Shown piece by piece: positions 24,020 through 32,608 of a stretch of DNA of 64,000 nucleotides. The stretch spans positions 793,001-857,000 of the forward strand of contig CP063163.1 in assembly GCA_014960805.1 (NCBI GenBank), read 5' to 3'. Each line of letters starts with the position of its first letter. Within the stretch, counting starts at the first letter, position 1. The notes beneath the pieces were generated by a model. That model was not told the DNA's origin and did no database searches. It worked only from the letters and a program-made list of their open reading frames with translations. The DNA is from Cytobacillus suaedae (GTDB taxonomy: Bacteria; Bacillota; Bacilli; Bacillales; Bacillaceae_L). The translations under genes and the position numbers were made by a program.

Positions 24020-26037
24020 ACGTAGGAAAACGCCTAGTGAATTATGCACTCCTTTATAAGAAGACATTAATTTTTGCATTACTAATGCTAACCATTGCAG
24101 TTGCGGCTGAGCTTACAGGCCCGTTTATAGCCAAAAAAATGATAGATGATCACATCCTTGGGATTGAAAGACCTTGGTATGAAACGGATGAAGGTGAAGG
24201 GGCTGTTAACTATAACAATACTTGGTACAAACGCTCTGATAACTTCAGCGAAGGGGAAGAAAGAGGACCCGAAGCTCGAGTTATACAAGTAGGGCGTGCC
24301 TATTACTTTATTGATGAGCCAATTGAAGTCGATGGAAAAAGAGCAGTTGATGAAAATGGAAATGTAACAATTTCACGTAATGACGAAGTAGCGGTCTATG
24401 AAGCGACAAAGCTAACAAAAACTCAATTGTTCAGCTTTTACAGTCCGCAGATACCAAAGCTAATTGAACTTATAGCCATTTACTTTGGACTGCTTGTTAT
24501 TGCATCTATTTTCACGTATGGGCAGCGCTATTACCTGCAAACATCCTCAAACCGAATTATTCAAAAAATGAGAACGGATGTTTTTGCACAGGTTCAGCGA
24601 TTACCTATTAATTATTTTGATAACCTTCCAGCGGGTAAGGTGGTATCTAGGATTACAAATGACACTGAGGCGATTAGGGATTTATATGTATCTGTTCTTG
24701 CCAACTTCTTTACAGGTATCATTTATATCACGGGTATCTTTATCGCCTTATTATTACTAGATGTGAAACTAGCTTTAATCTGTATGATTTTGATTCCGAT
24801 TCTCTTTATCTGGATTAAGGTATATAGAAAATATGCTTCACACTATAATCATAAGATTCGTTCAATCTTAAGTGATATTAATGGAATGATCAATGAATCC
24901 ATCCAAGGAATGACAATCATTCAGGCTTTCCGTCGTCAAAAGGAAACGAATAAAGAATTTGAAACGATGAATGAGGAGCATTTTACGTATCAAAACAAGC
25001 TTTTAAGCTTAAATGCACTCACTTCCCATAATTTAGTTGGGGTGCTTCGTAATATTGCCTTCGTCGCACTGATTTGGTATTTTGGCGGTGCGTCGCTTGG
25101 AATTGGAACAGTGGTCTCACTTGGAGTTCTTTATGCCTTTGTGGACTATTTAAACCGTTTATTTCAGCCGATTACGGGGATCGTTAATCAGTTGGCTATT
25201 TTAGAGCAATCTTTGGTTGCAGCCGAACGTGTCTTTACACTTTTAGATGAAGAAGGTGTAGACGTTACAAAAGAAGACTTTCCGAGATATAAAGGGAATG
25301 TTATGTTTGATCATGTTAACTTCGGCTACAAAGAAGGCGAATATGTTTTAAAGGATATTCACTTTGAAGCGAAGCAGGGGGAAACAGTAGCACTTGTTGG
25401 TCATACAGGCTCAGGGAAAAGCTCAATTATGAATTTACTTTTCCGCTTCTATGATATTAAGGAAGGAAAAATCTTAATTGATGGCCAAGACATTAATTCA
25501 ATTTCTAAACAAGCGCTTAGAAAACATATGGGAATTGTATTACAGGATCCATTCCTTTTTACAGGTACCATTGCTTCAAATGTAAGTTTAGATGACCCTT
25601 CAATTACTCGAGAAAAAGTAGAAAAGGCCTTGCAGGATGTAGGAGCAGATCAATTACTAAAGAGTTTACCTAAAGGGTATGATGAGCCAGTTATCGAAAA
25701 AGGAAGTACACTTTCATCTGGACAACGTCAATTAATCTCATTTGCTCGTGCCCTTGCATTTGACCCAGCTATTCTAATTTTAGATGAGGCGACTGCTAGC
25801 ATCGATACGGAAACAGAAGCAATCATTCAAGATGCTCTAGAAGTATTGAAAAAAGGAAGAACAACCTTTATCATTGCACATAGATTATCGACCATCCGAA
25901 ACGCAGACCAAATCTTAGTTCTAGATCGTGGTCGAATTGTTGAAAAAGGAAATCACGAAGAATTAATGAAAGTTGGAGGAAAGTACTATCAAATGTACCA
26001 GCTTCAACAAGGTAAAAATAAAGGCCTTACAGGCTAA
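24016..26037 (+). CDS. bmrD: Heterodimeric multidrug ABC exporter subunit BmrD
   Basis: Second half of the pump, 673 residues, the length of B. subtilis BmrD (YheH). Between the first two membrane helices it has a large hydrophilic insert (about 45-135, rich in Asp, Glu and Tyr), the extracellular domain known for BmrD. The ATPase has Walker A GHTGSGKSS, Walker B LILDEATASID with a normal catalytic Glu, and a non-standard signature TLSSGQRQL. The start overlaps the bmrC stop by 4 bases (ATGA), so the subunits are made in step. Confidence 0.93.
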   Translation: MNVGKRLVNYALLYKKTLIFALLMLTIAVAAELTGPFIAKKMIDDHILGIERPWYETDEGEGAVNYNNTWYKRSDNFSEGEERGPEARVIQVGRAYYFIDEPIEVDGKRAVDENGNVTISRNDEVAVYEATKLTKTQLFSFYSPQIPKLIELIAIYFGLLVIASIFTYGQRYYLQTSSNRIIQKMRTDVFAQVQRLPINYFDNLPAGKVVSRITNDTEAIRDLYVSVLANFFTGIIYITGIFIALLLLDVKLALICMILIPILFIWIKVYRKYASHYNHKIRSILSDINGMINESIQGMTIIQAFRRQKETNKEFETMNEEHFTYQNKLLSLNALTSHNLVGVLRNIAFVALIWYFGGASLGIGTVVSLGVLYAFVDYLNRLFQPITGIVNQLAILEQSLVAAERVFTLLDEEGVDVTKEDFPRYKGNVMFDHVNFGYKEGEYVLKDIHFEAKQGETVALVGHTGSGKSSIMNLLFRFYDIKEGKILIDGQDINSISKQALRKHMGIVLQDPFLFTGTIASNVSLDDPSITREKVEKALQDVGADQLLKSLPKGYDEPVIEKGSTLSSGQRQLISFARALAFDPAILILDEATASIDTETEAIIQDALEVLKKGRTTFIIAHRLSTIRNADQILVLDRGRIVEKGNHEELMKVGGKYYQMYQLQQGKNKGLTG

Positions 26038-26042
26038 AGAAG

Positions 26043-26075
26043 AAAGATGCTGCTTCAATAGGCAGCATCTTTTTT
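26043..26075 (+). terminator. Terminator of bmrCD
   Basis: AAAGATGCTGC, loop TTCAATAG, GCAGCATCTTT and further T. Confidence 0.9.
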
Positions 26076-26157
26076 ATGATTCGAGTATGTTGTAACCAAT
26101 AAATAAAATTAGCATCAATGAGAATGCAATGTTTAGTGTAACTGATAGTTCAGACAT
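26074..26157 (-). CDS. 27-residue single-helix membrane peptide
   Basis: A short minus-strand frame starting MSELSVTLNIAFSLMLILFI and ending GYNILES. One membrane helix covers most of it. AAAAGGAG is 8 bases before the ATG. The frame's end touches the bmrCD terminator, which may serve both directions. Small one-helix peptides of this kind occur near yheF/sspB in bacilli, but I cannot name it. Too short to be sure by sequence alone; the ribosome site and hydrophobic content are the support. Confidence 0.5.
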   Translation of the reverse strand: MSELSVTLNIAFSLMLILFIGYNILES

Positions 26158-26249
26158 AATAAAAACACTCCTTTTCTTTAAGGATACCATTAGAATATTG
26201 GATGAAATACGATAGCTTTTGAACATTTTTTGACTACAAAATGAACAAT

Positions 26250-26660
26250 TTATGACTGATGCTCTGACGAATTCACCATGATTGCAGCAACCTGTTTCAA
26301 ACGATCATAAAATTGAATGGCAGCCGCAGTATCGGTCAATCCCACTTCTTCAAATGCTTCCTTCATGCAAGTTAACCAAGCAGTTGCCCTTGAAGGTGTT
26401 ATCTCAAAGGGTAAATGTCTTTCTCGCATAGCGGGTGGGCCAAACTCATTACTATATAAAGTAGGTCCTCCTAAAAACTGTGTAAGAAATAGTGATTGCT
26501 TCCTTTTGATCTCGTTAATATCCCCTTCAAACAGTGGACTTAGAATGGGGTTAGCATATACTTTAGGGTAAAATGCATTTACCAGTTGTGTAACAGTGTT
26601 AGCCCCACCGATCCGCTCATAGAGTGTTTCCATTACAGGATTGTTCACATCAAACACCAC
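26250..26660 (-). CDS. Group II truncated haemoglobin (YjbI/GlbO type)
   Basis: Oxygen- or NO-handling haem protein of 136 residues. Tyr31 (B10), the proximal His82 in RERHLPF, Trp95 (G8) in RATAWLTCM and FLTQFLGGP are the group II marks. The start is uncertain: the frame opens with GTG GTG at 26660, and an ATG nine codons later (METLYERIGG) is also possible; neither has a strong ribosome site. Upstream, a TATAGT -10 and an FNR-like site centred 41.5 bases before the predicted start of transcription suggest induction at low oxygen. Confidence 0.88.
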   Translation of the reverse strand: MVFDVNNPVMETLYERIGGANTVTQLVNAFYPKVYANPILSPLFEGDINEIKRKQSLFLTQFLGGPTLYSNEFGPPAMRERHLPFEITPSRATAWLTCMKEAFEEVGLTDTAAAIQFYDRLKQVAAIMVNSSEHQS

Positions 26661-26682
26661 CGTTAAAATCGTTATATAAGTT

Positions 26683-26725
26683 ACTATAGCAAGGAAGAGC
26701 GATAAAAAGTGTGATTTGAATCACT
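26683..26725 (-). promoter_or_regulatory. FNR/CRP-family box and -10 of the haemoglobin gene
   Basis: TGTGA-TTTGAA-TCACT (26710-26725) matches TGTGA-N6-TCACA in nine of ten fixed positions. On the minus strand TATAGT (26683-26688) is a -10; its start point would be near 26676, which puts the box centre (26717.5) at -41.5, the class II activator position. It could also act on the diverging gene at 26867. Confidence 0.6.
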
Positions 26726-26866
26726 TAGTAACGAACTAAAAGAGTAAATAAGTTTCTCATTTAAGTTAATGTTTGTTATTATTATCTTATCCTTATGTTT
26801 AGTACATAATGAAGCATAATAGGGGATAGAGTTAGATTGTATAAATTTTTAGGAGAGTGAACTTTC

Positions 26867-28132
26867 TTGGCCGAATTGCCACTGAATACCATTATTTTGT
26901 TAATTGTTCTAATATTCTTATCTGCTTTTTTTTCAGCTACAGAGACAGCGTTTTCAAGTGTAAACAAAATTAGATTGAAGAACTATATGGATGAAAACCG
27001 TCGGGGGAGTAAAAAAGCCTACTACATTACGGAACATTTTGATAAAGCTTTATCAACCATATTAGTAGGTAACAACATTGTAAACATCGCGGCTGCTTCT
27101 ATATCTGCAGGAATAGCAACACAATTGTTTCCTGGCAGTACTGGATTATTAATCAGCACGATTGTTATGACGATATTAATTCTCATCTTTGGGGAAGTCC
27201 TGCCAAAATCGTTTGCAAAGGAAAATGCGGAAACCTTCTCTCTTGCAGTTGCAGGGATATTATTTCTGTTAATGAAGGTATTGACTCCGGTAACCTATTT
27301 ATTTATCTTACTTAAAAGGGGAGCCTCCCGATTAATTAAAACAAAAAATGATTCTCCGGCCGTCACAGAGGAAGAAATCAAAGTAATGATTGACCTAAGT
27401 GAGGAAGAAGGAGTTATTGATAATAAAGAAAAAGAGTTAGTTCATCGCTCTTTAGATTTTAATGATATATTGGTTGGAGAAATTCTTACACCTCGTATTG
27501 ATATGATTGCTGTTGAAGTCAACCATCCTGTTGATGAGATATTAGCGATGTTTTTAGAGGAAAGGTATTCAAGGGTACCGGTGTATGAGGATAATATTGA
27601 CAATATCATCGGGATTTTGTCTGAAAGGGAATTTTTAAGTAGCCTTGTTCAAAAGAAGGAGATTATCGTCCGAGAATTAGTGCGTGATCCTTTCTTCGTT
27701 GTTGAATCAATGAAAATTTCTATGTTATTACCTGAGTTACAAAAGAGTAAAACTCACATGGCCATTGTTGTAGATGAGTTTGGAGGAACATCTGGACTTA
27801 TTACCCTTGAGGATATTCTTGAGGAAATTGTTGGTGAAATATGGGATGAGCATGATGAGAAAATAAAGAGCTTTACGAAGCTAGATGAAACTACATATGA
27901 ATTTAATGCCGAAATACCTCTAGATGAATTTATTAAAATCATGAATGTCGAGGAACCAGAGAGTACGTACCATACATTAGGTGGTTGGATCTTCGAGTCT
28001 ATTGAAAGAGTACCTTCAGACGGTGAGCAATTTGACTATGTTAATTTAACCTTAACAGTAACGAAGGTTGAAAACCGTCGTATCCGTAAAGTCCTTGTAA
28101 AAATAAATGAACAACCTGTTGAAACGCATTAG
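26867..28132 (+). CDS. CNNM/CBS/CorC-domain membrane protein (HlyC/CorC family)
   Basis: Likely magnesium or divalent cation exporter, 421 residues. An N-terminal CNNM domain with about four helices (FLSAFFSATETAFSS, LVGNNIVNIAAAS, IFGEVLPKSFAKENAE), a CBS pair (about 200-330, with ILTPRIDMIAVE and DEFGGTSGLITLEDILEEIVGEIWDE), and a C-terminal CorC_HlyC domain ending near RIRKVLVKI. It starts with TTG, with AGGAGAG about 10 bases before. Several paralogues exist in each Bacillus (YhdP, YqhB, MpfA and others), so I leave the symbol open. Confidence 0.9.
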   Translation: MAELPLNTIILLIVLIFLSAFFSATETAFSSVNKIRLKNYMDENRRGSKKAYYITEHFDKALSTILVGNNIVNIAAASISAGIATQLFPGSTGLLISTIVMTILILIFGEVLPKSFAKENAETFSLAVAGILFLLMKVLTPVTYLFILLKRGASRLIKTKNDSPAVTEEEIKVMIDLSEEEGVIDNKEKELVHRSLDFNDILVGEILTPRIDMIAVEVNHPVDEILAMFLEERYSRVPVYEDNIDNIIGILSEREFLSSLVQKKEIIVRELVRDPFFVVESMKISMLLPELQKSKTHMAIVVDEFGGTSGLITLEDILEEIVGEIWDEHDEKIKSFTKLDETTYEFNAEIPLDEFIKIMNVEEPESTYHTLGGWIFESIERVPSDGEQFDYVNLTLTVTKVENRRIRKVLVKINEQPVETH

Positions 28133-28133
28133 T

Positions 28134-28168
28134 AAAAAGGGTAACCGTATATCGGTTACCCTTTTTTT
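28134..28168 (+). terminator. Terminator after the CNNM gene
   Basis: AAAAAGGGTAACCG, loop TATAT, CGGTTACCCTTTTT with seven T. Confidence 0.92.
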
Positions 28169-28225
28169 ATGCCTAGAAAATATGAAATGTGAACTTGGCT
28201 ATAAGCAAGACTTAAGTTCACTACA

Positions 28226-28347
28226 TCCAGCTCCAGTGCCTAGCCCCTCGAGGTCAAATAAGTGAGTGCCATAAAAAGTCGAAGTGCAGACTTTTTTCTG
28301 ACACAGAATATTTGCTTGTCGGGGCTGACCAAGGCACTTGCGCTTTT
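28226..28347. repeat. Dispersed bacillary repeat with GTGCCTAGCCCC arms
   Basis: CAGCTCCAGTGCCTAGCCCC near one end and GGGGCTGACCAAGGCACTTG near the other form an imperfect stem (AGTGCC/GGCACT, AGCCCC/GGGGCT); AAAAAGTCGAAGTGCAGACT inside adds a small hairpin. I know this as a common intergenic motif of Bacillaceae genomes. It fills the gap between the CNNM terminator and the next gene. Confidence 0.65.
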
Positions 28348-28349
28348 GT

Positions 28350-28730
28350 TTATTGCACTATTTCATTTAATTCAGGTGGTAATCGTAGAGGTTTATCCGT
28401 TGCTTTATTATTTTTATAAGAGTTAAATTGTAAAAGAGTTTCTTCGGGTGAACCAACATGAAGCTCAAGAATATTATTAACGGTTCCACCTCTTGTTTCT
28501 AATTTCATCGTAAGTCGCCCCATCTTTACCTCATACGTAGTAAAACGCAATCCTAATAGTTCTCTTGTCTTAACAGAAACTTCAGGGTGGGTAGCAATAA
28601 AAGCGGCAAGGTCCTCAATTGATAATGTTGGTTTTTGTAGCATCACTTCAACCTTGTCCTTAACAACGTGAGAGGTTTGACCTAGGGTTGTTTTTACGTT
28701 TGTTGCAATTCTTTTTAGTAAATCATTCAT
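28350..28730 (-). CDS. Conserved-looking 126-residue protein, unknown
   Basis: A soluble protein beginning MNDLLKRIATNVKTTLGQ. The start is the ATG with TAGGAGA 7 bases upstream; the frame is open 60 bases further but without a ribosome site. Residues 35-60 (LSIEDLAAFIATHPEVSVKTRELL) look helical, the rest mixed, and the tail is polar. It has no membrane helix or known motif. The adjacent 46-residue gene is read the same way, so the two may be one transcript. Confidence 0.65.
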   Translation of the reverse strand: MNDLLKRIATNVKTTLGQTSHVVKDKVEVMLQKPTLSIEDLAAFIATHPEVSVKTRELLGLRFTTYEVKMGRLTMKLETRGGTVNNILELHVGSPEETLLQFNSYKNNKATDKPLRLPPELNEIVQ

Positions 28731-28811
28731 AGATAAATCTCCTAATTGGGCATATTTAAATGACGTTCTACTATATATAATAACCAACATCCTTAAAACT
28801 TTGCGTCTTTC

Positions 28812-28952
28812 TTAGTCTTGTATATCTTTTAATGCATTTTGTTTTGCCTGCTCCCAGTAGTAAATTTGTGGGTAGCGGATATGGACTATATACTCATGAA
28901 AAAGGGTATAAGAGATAAAAGAAACAAGTTTCCAGTCAATTGCATCAAGCAT
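28812..28952 (-). CDS. 46-residue small protein, unknown
   Basis: A minus-strand frame (MLDAIDWKLVSFISYTLFHE, ending YYWEQAKQNALKDIQD) with AAAGGGG 9 bases before the ATG. It is aromatic-rich, with a weakly hydrophobic first half, and might lie on the membrane. It precedes the 126-residue gene by 81 bases on the same strand. No family recognised. Confidence 0.5.
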   Translation of the reverse strand: MLDAIDWKLVSFISYTLFHEYIVHIRYPQIYYWEQAKQNALKDIQD

Positions 28953-29070
28953 ATTACACAACCCCTTTCCTTTTTAATACTATATGGTGATTAAAGATTG
29001 TCTGATACATCTTTATTGCAAACACTTTAATAAGGCTCAAGTACTATAACTTTATTCAGGAGGGATCTCG

Positions 29071-30459
29071 TTGAACTATAGGGAAGAAAGAGACACTTTA
29101 GGAATCGTAAAGGTGCCTGCAGATAAGTACTGGGGGGCACAAACAGAAAGAAGTAGGCAAAACTTTGCCATAGGCGAAGAGAGAATGCCGATTGAGATGA
29201 TTTATTCATTTGTCATCGTAAAAAAGAGTGCAGCTATAGTAAACCATGAATTAGGAAAACTTCAGGAAATAAAAAAGAACTATATAGTTAAAGCAGCAGA
29301 TGAAATTCTTTCTGGAAAACTGAATGAACACTTTCCACTCGTTGTTTGGCAAACTGGAAGTGGAACTCAGACGAATATGAATGTTAATGAGGTCATTGCC
29401 TATCGAGCGAATCAACTAGCTTCTGAAGATGGTAAATCTCTAACTATTCACCCAAATGATGATGTGAACATGTCTCAAAGCTCCAATGATACATTTCCAA
29501 CAGCAATGCATATTGCCGCAATTGAGGCGATTGAAAAGAGACTGCTACCTGCAATTCGTACGATGAAGGAAGAAATAAGTAAGAAAAAGACAAGGTTTGA
29601 TGACATTATTAAAATAGGAAGAACACATCTGCAGGATGCAACACCATTGACAGTGGGGCAAGAACTGAGTGGGTGGGTTACTATGCTTTTAAAAACAGAA
29701 AAGATGGTAATGGAAAGTAAGAATTATTTATTGGAGCTTGCGATCGGAGGAACAGCTGTTGGTACTGGTATTAATGCACATCCGAAATTCGGTAAATTAG
29801 TGTGTGAAAAAATAGCTGAATTTACAGATCATGAATTTGTTAGTGCACCAAATAAATTTCATGCTCTAACTAGTCATGATGAAATAGTTCATGTTCATGG
29901 TGCAATAAAAGCACTTGCAGCAGATGTCATGAAAATAGCAAATGATATACGCTGGCTTGCAAGTGGACCGAGGGCAGGACTTGCAGAATTCCTTATTCCT
30001 GCAAATGAACCAGGAAGCTCTATTATGCCTGGGAAAGTTAATCCGACGCAAAGTGAAGCATTGACGATGATCGTTAGTCAAGTATTCGGAAATGACGCAA
30101 CAATTGGTTTTGCGGCAAGTCAGGGGAATTTCCAGCTGAATGTATTTAAACCTGTTATAATCTATAACTTTCTCCAGTCTGTTCGATTAGTATCAGATGG
30201 GCTTGAATCCTTTACCAAAAACTGCATTGAAGGATTAGGTGTAAACAAAGAGGTTATTAAGAAAAATTTAATGAACTCTCTCATGCTAGTTACGGCACTT
30301 AATCCACATATTGGCTATGAAAAGGCTGCGACGATTGCTAAGTTAGCCTACCAAGAAAATATCTCTTTAAAAGAAGCTGCAATACAAAGCGGATTGTTGA
30401 CTGAAGAAGAATTTGATTCATTTGTTAATCCAGCAAACATGGTTGAACCAAAAGAATAA
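29071..30459 (+). CDS. fumC: Fumarate hydratase class II
   Basis: TCA-cycle enzyme converting fumarate and malate, 462 residues. Family marks in order: [65 protein letters not shown] with the catalytic His, and the flexible signature loop [15 protein letters not shown] with the catalytic Ser. TTG start with AGGAGGGA upstream. The nearest relatives (argininosuccinate lyase, aspartase) lack this exact set, so the fumarase call is good. Confidence 0.95.
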   Translation: MNYREERDTLGIVKVPADKYWGAQTERSRQNFAIGEERMPIEMIYSFVIVKKSAAIVNHELGKLQEIKKNYIVKAADEILSGKLNEHFPLVVWQTGSGTQTNMNVNEVIAYRANQLASEDGKSLTIHPNDDVNMSQSSNDTFPTAMHIAAIEAIEKRLLPAIRTMKEEISKKKTRFDDIIKIGRTHLQDATPLTVGQELSGWVTMLLKTEKMVMESKNYLLELAIGGTAVGTGINAHPKFGKLVCEKIAEFTDHEFVSAPNKFHALTSHDEIVHVHGAIKALAADVMKIANDIRWLASGPRAGLAEFLIPANEPGSSIMPGKVNPTQSEALTMIVSQVFGNDATIGFAASQGNFQLNVFKPVIIYNFLQSVRLVSDGLESFTKNCIEGLGVNKEVIKKNLMNSLMLVTALNPHIGYEKAATIAKLAYQENISLKEAAIQSGLLTEEEFDSFVNPANMVEPKE

Positions 30460-30479
30460 AATAGTTTCAACACACAGAA

Positions 30480-30507
30480 AAGGTCCCAGGTGCATGCCTG
30501 GGACCTT
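30480..30507. terminator. Bidirectional terminator between fumC and the ssp gene
   Basis: AAGGTCCCAGG, loop TGCATG, CCTGGGACCTT. Strong stem; the T-run is better on the minus strand (TTTTCTG) than on the plus. Confidence 0.7.
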
Positions 30508-30529
30508 AAGCCATATTATTAAGTTTTAA

Positions 30530-30748
30530 TTATTGTTGATTGAAGCCGCCCATTTGTTGTTGAGCCATAGATACTAAACGCTTAGTGATTTCTCCACCAA
30601 CTGAACCGTTAGCACGAGATGTAGTGTCAGCACCAAGGTTTACACCGAACTCTTGAGCAATCTCATATTTCATTTGATCGATTGCTTGTTGTGCTCCTGC
30701 TACTAGTAATTGATTTGACGAATTGCTTCCTGATGTTTGGTTTGCCAT
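30530..30748 (-). CDS. Alpha/beta-type small acid-soluble spore protein
   Basis: DNA-binding protein that coats the spore chromosome and shields it from UV and heat. 72 residues: [30 protein letters not shown] and [22 protein letters not shown] are the two helical DNA-binding segments; YEIAQEFGV is the site cut by the GPR protease at germination. GAGGAG precedes the ATG. The long structured leader upstream is described separately. Genomes hold several such genes, so sspA, sspB and others cannot be told apart here. Confidence 0.95.
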   Translation of the reverse strand: MANQTSGSNSSNQLLVAGAQQAIDQMKYEIAQEFGVNLGADTTSRANGSVGGEITKRLVSMAQQQMGGFNQQ

Positions 30749-30785
30749 TTGTAATTCATCTCCTCGAAAATTTTTTTGGTTTTGG

Positions 30786-30850
30786 TTGGGTTAGCTGGAC
30801 TTGCACCAGCGAATGAATGTTGTATTCATTGCCCCTTGGGCTTAACCCAA
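30786..30850 (-). other. Structured leader of the spore protein gene
   Basis: TTGGGTTA (30786-30793) pairs with TAACCCAA (30843-30850), closing a junction with two inner hairpins: GCTGG/CCAGC (30794-30810) and AATGAAT/ATTCATT (30812-30830). TTGGG at 30836-30840 can pair with the same CCCAA as a small local hairpin, so two folds compete. It lies 38-100 bases upstream of the ssp ATG. Confidence 0.55.
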
Positions 30851-31108
30851 TAACTTGTTTGCTGTGTTTGTATGAATTAGTGTGTTTCATTTTATTTTTT
30901 TTATTCAACTTTTTTTAAATTTTTTTTGCCGGCTTTTTTTCCCGGCTGACTGTGTGTTTTGTTGCTTTGTTACTAACTAGTATGGAAAAAATAAAGTAAA
31001 CTATTCAAAATAAACACCGGAAATTTATTCCAAGTTCATTTGATACATTAACTATAGGATTTAGTTGAAAACTACTTAGTAATAAAATAAATAAGGATGA
31101 GTATACGT

Positions 31109-31354
31109 ATGAACATTTGTCCGTTATGTAATGGATTTGGTAGTAACCAAACCTACTCCTGTAATAACTGTGGTAATGAACTTGAAGATTCAGGTAGAGT
31201 TATTGACTACTTCGATGATTATAGTGCCTATATGGAAATCGATGATATGAAAAAAGTTGATGGATATCCAACAACATTAAGTCAGCACGAATGCGCTCAC
31301 CTTTTCCATTGCCCAAACTGTCAATCACAAGAAGTGAAACTAATTAAAGAGTAA
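31109..31354 (+). CDS. Small zinc-ribbon protein
   Basis: An 81-residue soluble protein with CPLC near the start, CNNC at about 18-21, CAHLFHC at about 65-71 and CPNC close to the end, so one or two zinc ribbons. The centre is acidic (DYFDDYSAYMEIDDMKK). The second ATG (MNICPLC) has AAGGATGA 8 bases before it; the first, 12 bases upstream, is too close to that site. Function unknown; such proteins often regulate or chaperone, but nothing here decides. Confidence 0.8.
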   Translation: MNICPLCNGFGSNQTYSCNNCGNELEDSGRVIDYFDDYSAYMEIDDMKKVDGYPTTLSQHECAHLFHCPNCQSQEVKLIKE

Positions 31355-31358
31355 ACGT

Positions 31359-31386
31359 AAAAAAGTCGCCAATCGGCGACTTTTTT
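31359..31386. terminator. Bidirectional terminator between the zinc-ribbon gene and msmX
   Basis: AAAAAAGTCGCC, loop AATC, GGCGACTTTTTT. Symmetric A and T runs suit both converging genes. Confidence 0.92.
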
Positions 31387-31398
31387 AGGTCTATATTA

Positions 31399-32496
31399 TT
31401 AGCGAATTCTTAGTTCAGATTCAACATCAAAGAAGTGAGCTTTGTTCATATCAAGTGCTAATTGAAGCTCTTGTCCTGGCTTCACATCAGTACGAGAATC
31501 AACACGTGCGATAAACTCTTGACCCTCTACTTGAGAGTAAAGCATTGTTTCTGCACCCATTAACTCAGCAACTTCAACTGTAGCTTTAATCTTAGTTCCT
31601 TGTGAAGATTCTAAGAAGATAGGCTCATCGTGAATATCCTCAGGACGAACACCAAGAATTAGTTCTTTGTTTGCATAGCCTTTATCACGTAATACTTTCA
31701 TTTTTCCTTCTGGAACTGCGATTGAAACATTTCCAATAACAAATGAATTATCTTTTAACGTACCTCTAAAGAAGTTCATTGCCGGAGAACCGATAAATCC
31801 TGCTACGAAGATGTTTTCAGGGTTATCATAAACTTCTTTTGGCGCACCAACTTGTTGAATAAGGCCATCTTTCATTACCACTAGTCTTGTAGCCATTGTC
31901 ATAGCTTCAGTTTGGTCATGCGTAACATAAATTGTTGTTGTTTGCAGACGTTGGTGAAGTTTTGAGATTTCAGCACGCATTTGTACACGAAGCTTAGCAT
32001 CAAGGTTTGATAATGGCTCATCCATTAAGAATACTTTTGCATCACGAACAATTGCACGACCTAATGCAACACGCTGGCGCTGACCACCAGATAATGCTTT
32101 AGGCTTACGATCAAGGTAGCTTTCTAAGCCAAGAATTTTTGCAGCTTCTTTTACACGTTTATCAATTTCAGTCTTTGAAAACTTACGAAGCTTTAAACCG
32201 AATGCCATATTATCATATACGTTCATATGTGGGTAAAGAGCATAGTTCTGGAAAACCATTGCAATGTCACGGTCTTTTGGAGCTACATCATTTACACGTT
32301 GCTCATCAATATAGAAGTCACCTTTCGAGATTTCCTCAAGGCCTGCGATCATACGAAGAGTCGTTGATTTACCACAACCTGATGGACCAACAAAAACGAT
32401 AAATTCTTTATCTTTGATATGCAAATTAAAGTCTTCTACAGCTGTTACTTTGTTATCATAAACTTTATAAATATTTTCGAGTTTCAATTCAGCCAT
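31399..32496 (-). CDS. msmX: Multi-sugar ABC transporter ATPase MsmX
   Basis: Shared energising ATPase that serves several oligosaccharide importers. 365 residues, same as B. subtilis MsmX: Walker A GPSGCGKSTTLRM, signature LSGGQRQRVALGRA, Walker B VFLMDEPLSNLDAKLR, H-loop TIYVTHDQTEAMT, and the CUT1-type regulatory domain from about 235 (GVRPEDIHDE, then a TOBE fold). AGGAGG precedes the ATG. As usual there are no permease genes beside it. A promoter and a cre-like site lie upstream. Confidence 0.95.
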   Translation of the reverse strand: MAELKLENIYKVYDNKVTAVEDFNLHIKDKEFIVFVGPSGCGKSTTLRMIAGLEEISKGDFYIDEQRVNDVAPKDRDIAMVFQNYALYPHMNVYDNMAFGLKLRKFSKTEIDKRVKEAAKILGLESYLDRKPKALSGGQRQRVALGRAIVRDAKVFLMDEPLSNLDAKLRVQMRAEISKLHQRLQTTTIYVTHDQTEAMTMATRLVVMKDGLIQQVGAPKEVYDNPENIFVAGFIGSPAMNFFRGTLKDNSFVIGNVSIAVPEGKMKVLRDKGYANKELILGVRPEDIHDEPIFLESSQGTKIKATVEVAELMGAETMLYSQVEGQEFIARVDSRTDVKPGQELQLALDMNKAHFFDVESELRIR

Positions 32497-32516
32497 TCTT
32501 TATTACCTCCTAATAT

Positions 32517-32530
32517 TGAAAGCGTTTATC
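32517..32530 (-). promoter_or_regulatory. cre-like catabolite control site before msmX
   Basis: TGAAAGCGTTTATC matches 12 of 14 positions of TGWAANCGNTNWCA, failing at the last two. It sits downstream of the predicted promoter and just before the ribosome site, where bound CcpA would act as a roadblock. Confidence 0.45.
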
Positions 32531-32544
32531 TAAGACTAGTCTAC

Positions 32545-32573
32545 CGTATAAGTAATTTCATAATAAACGTAAA
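32545..32573 (-). promoter_or_regulatory. Promoter of msmX
   Basis: On the minus strand TTTACG (32568-32573), 17 bases, TATACG (32545-32550). One or two mismatches in each box. Confidence 0.5.
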
Positions 32574-32608
32574 CTTGCACAAAAAAAGAGGAAGTGAAGT
32601 GGGCATGT

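Noticed and set aside
30786-30850. A tRNA-like shape in the spore protein leader
   Set aside because: The closed junction has no anticodon arm of seven bases, no T-loop and no acceptor end; it is kept only as a structured leader.
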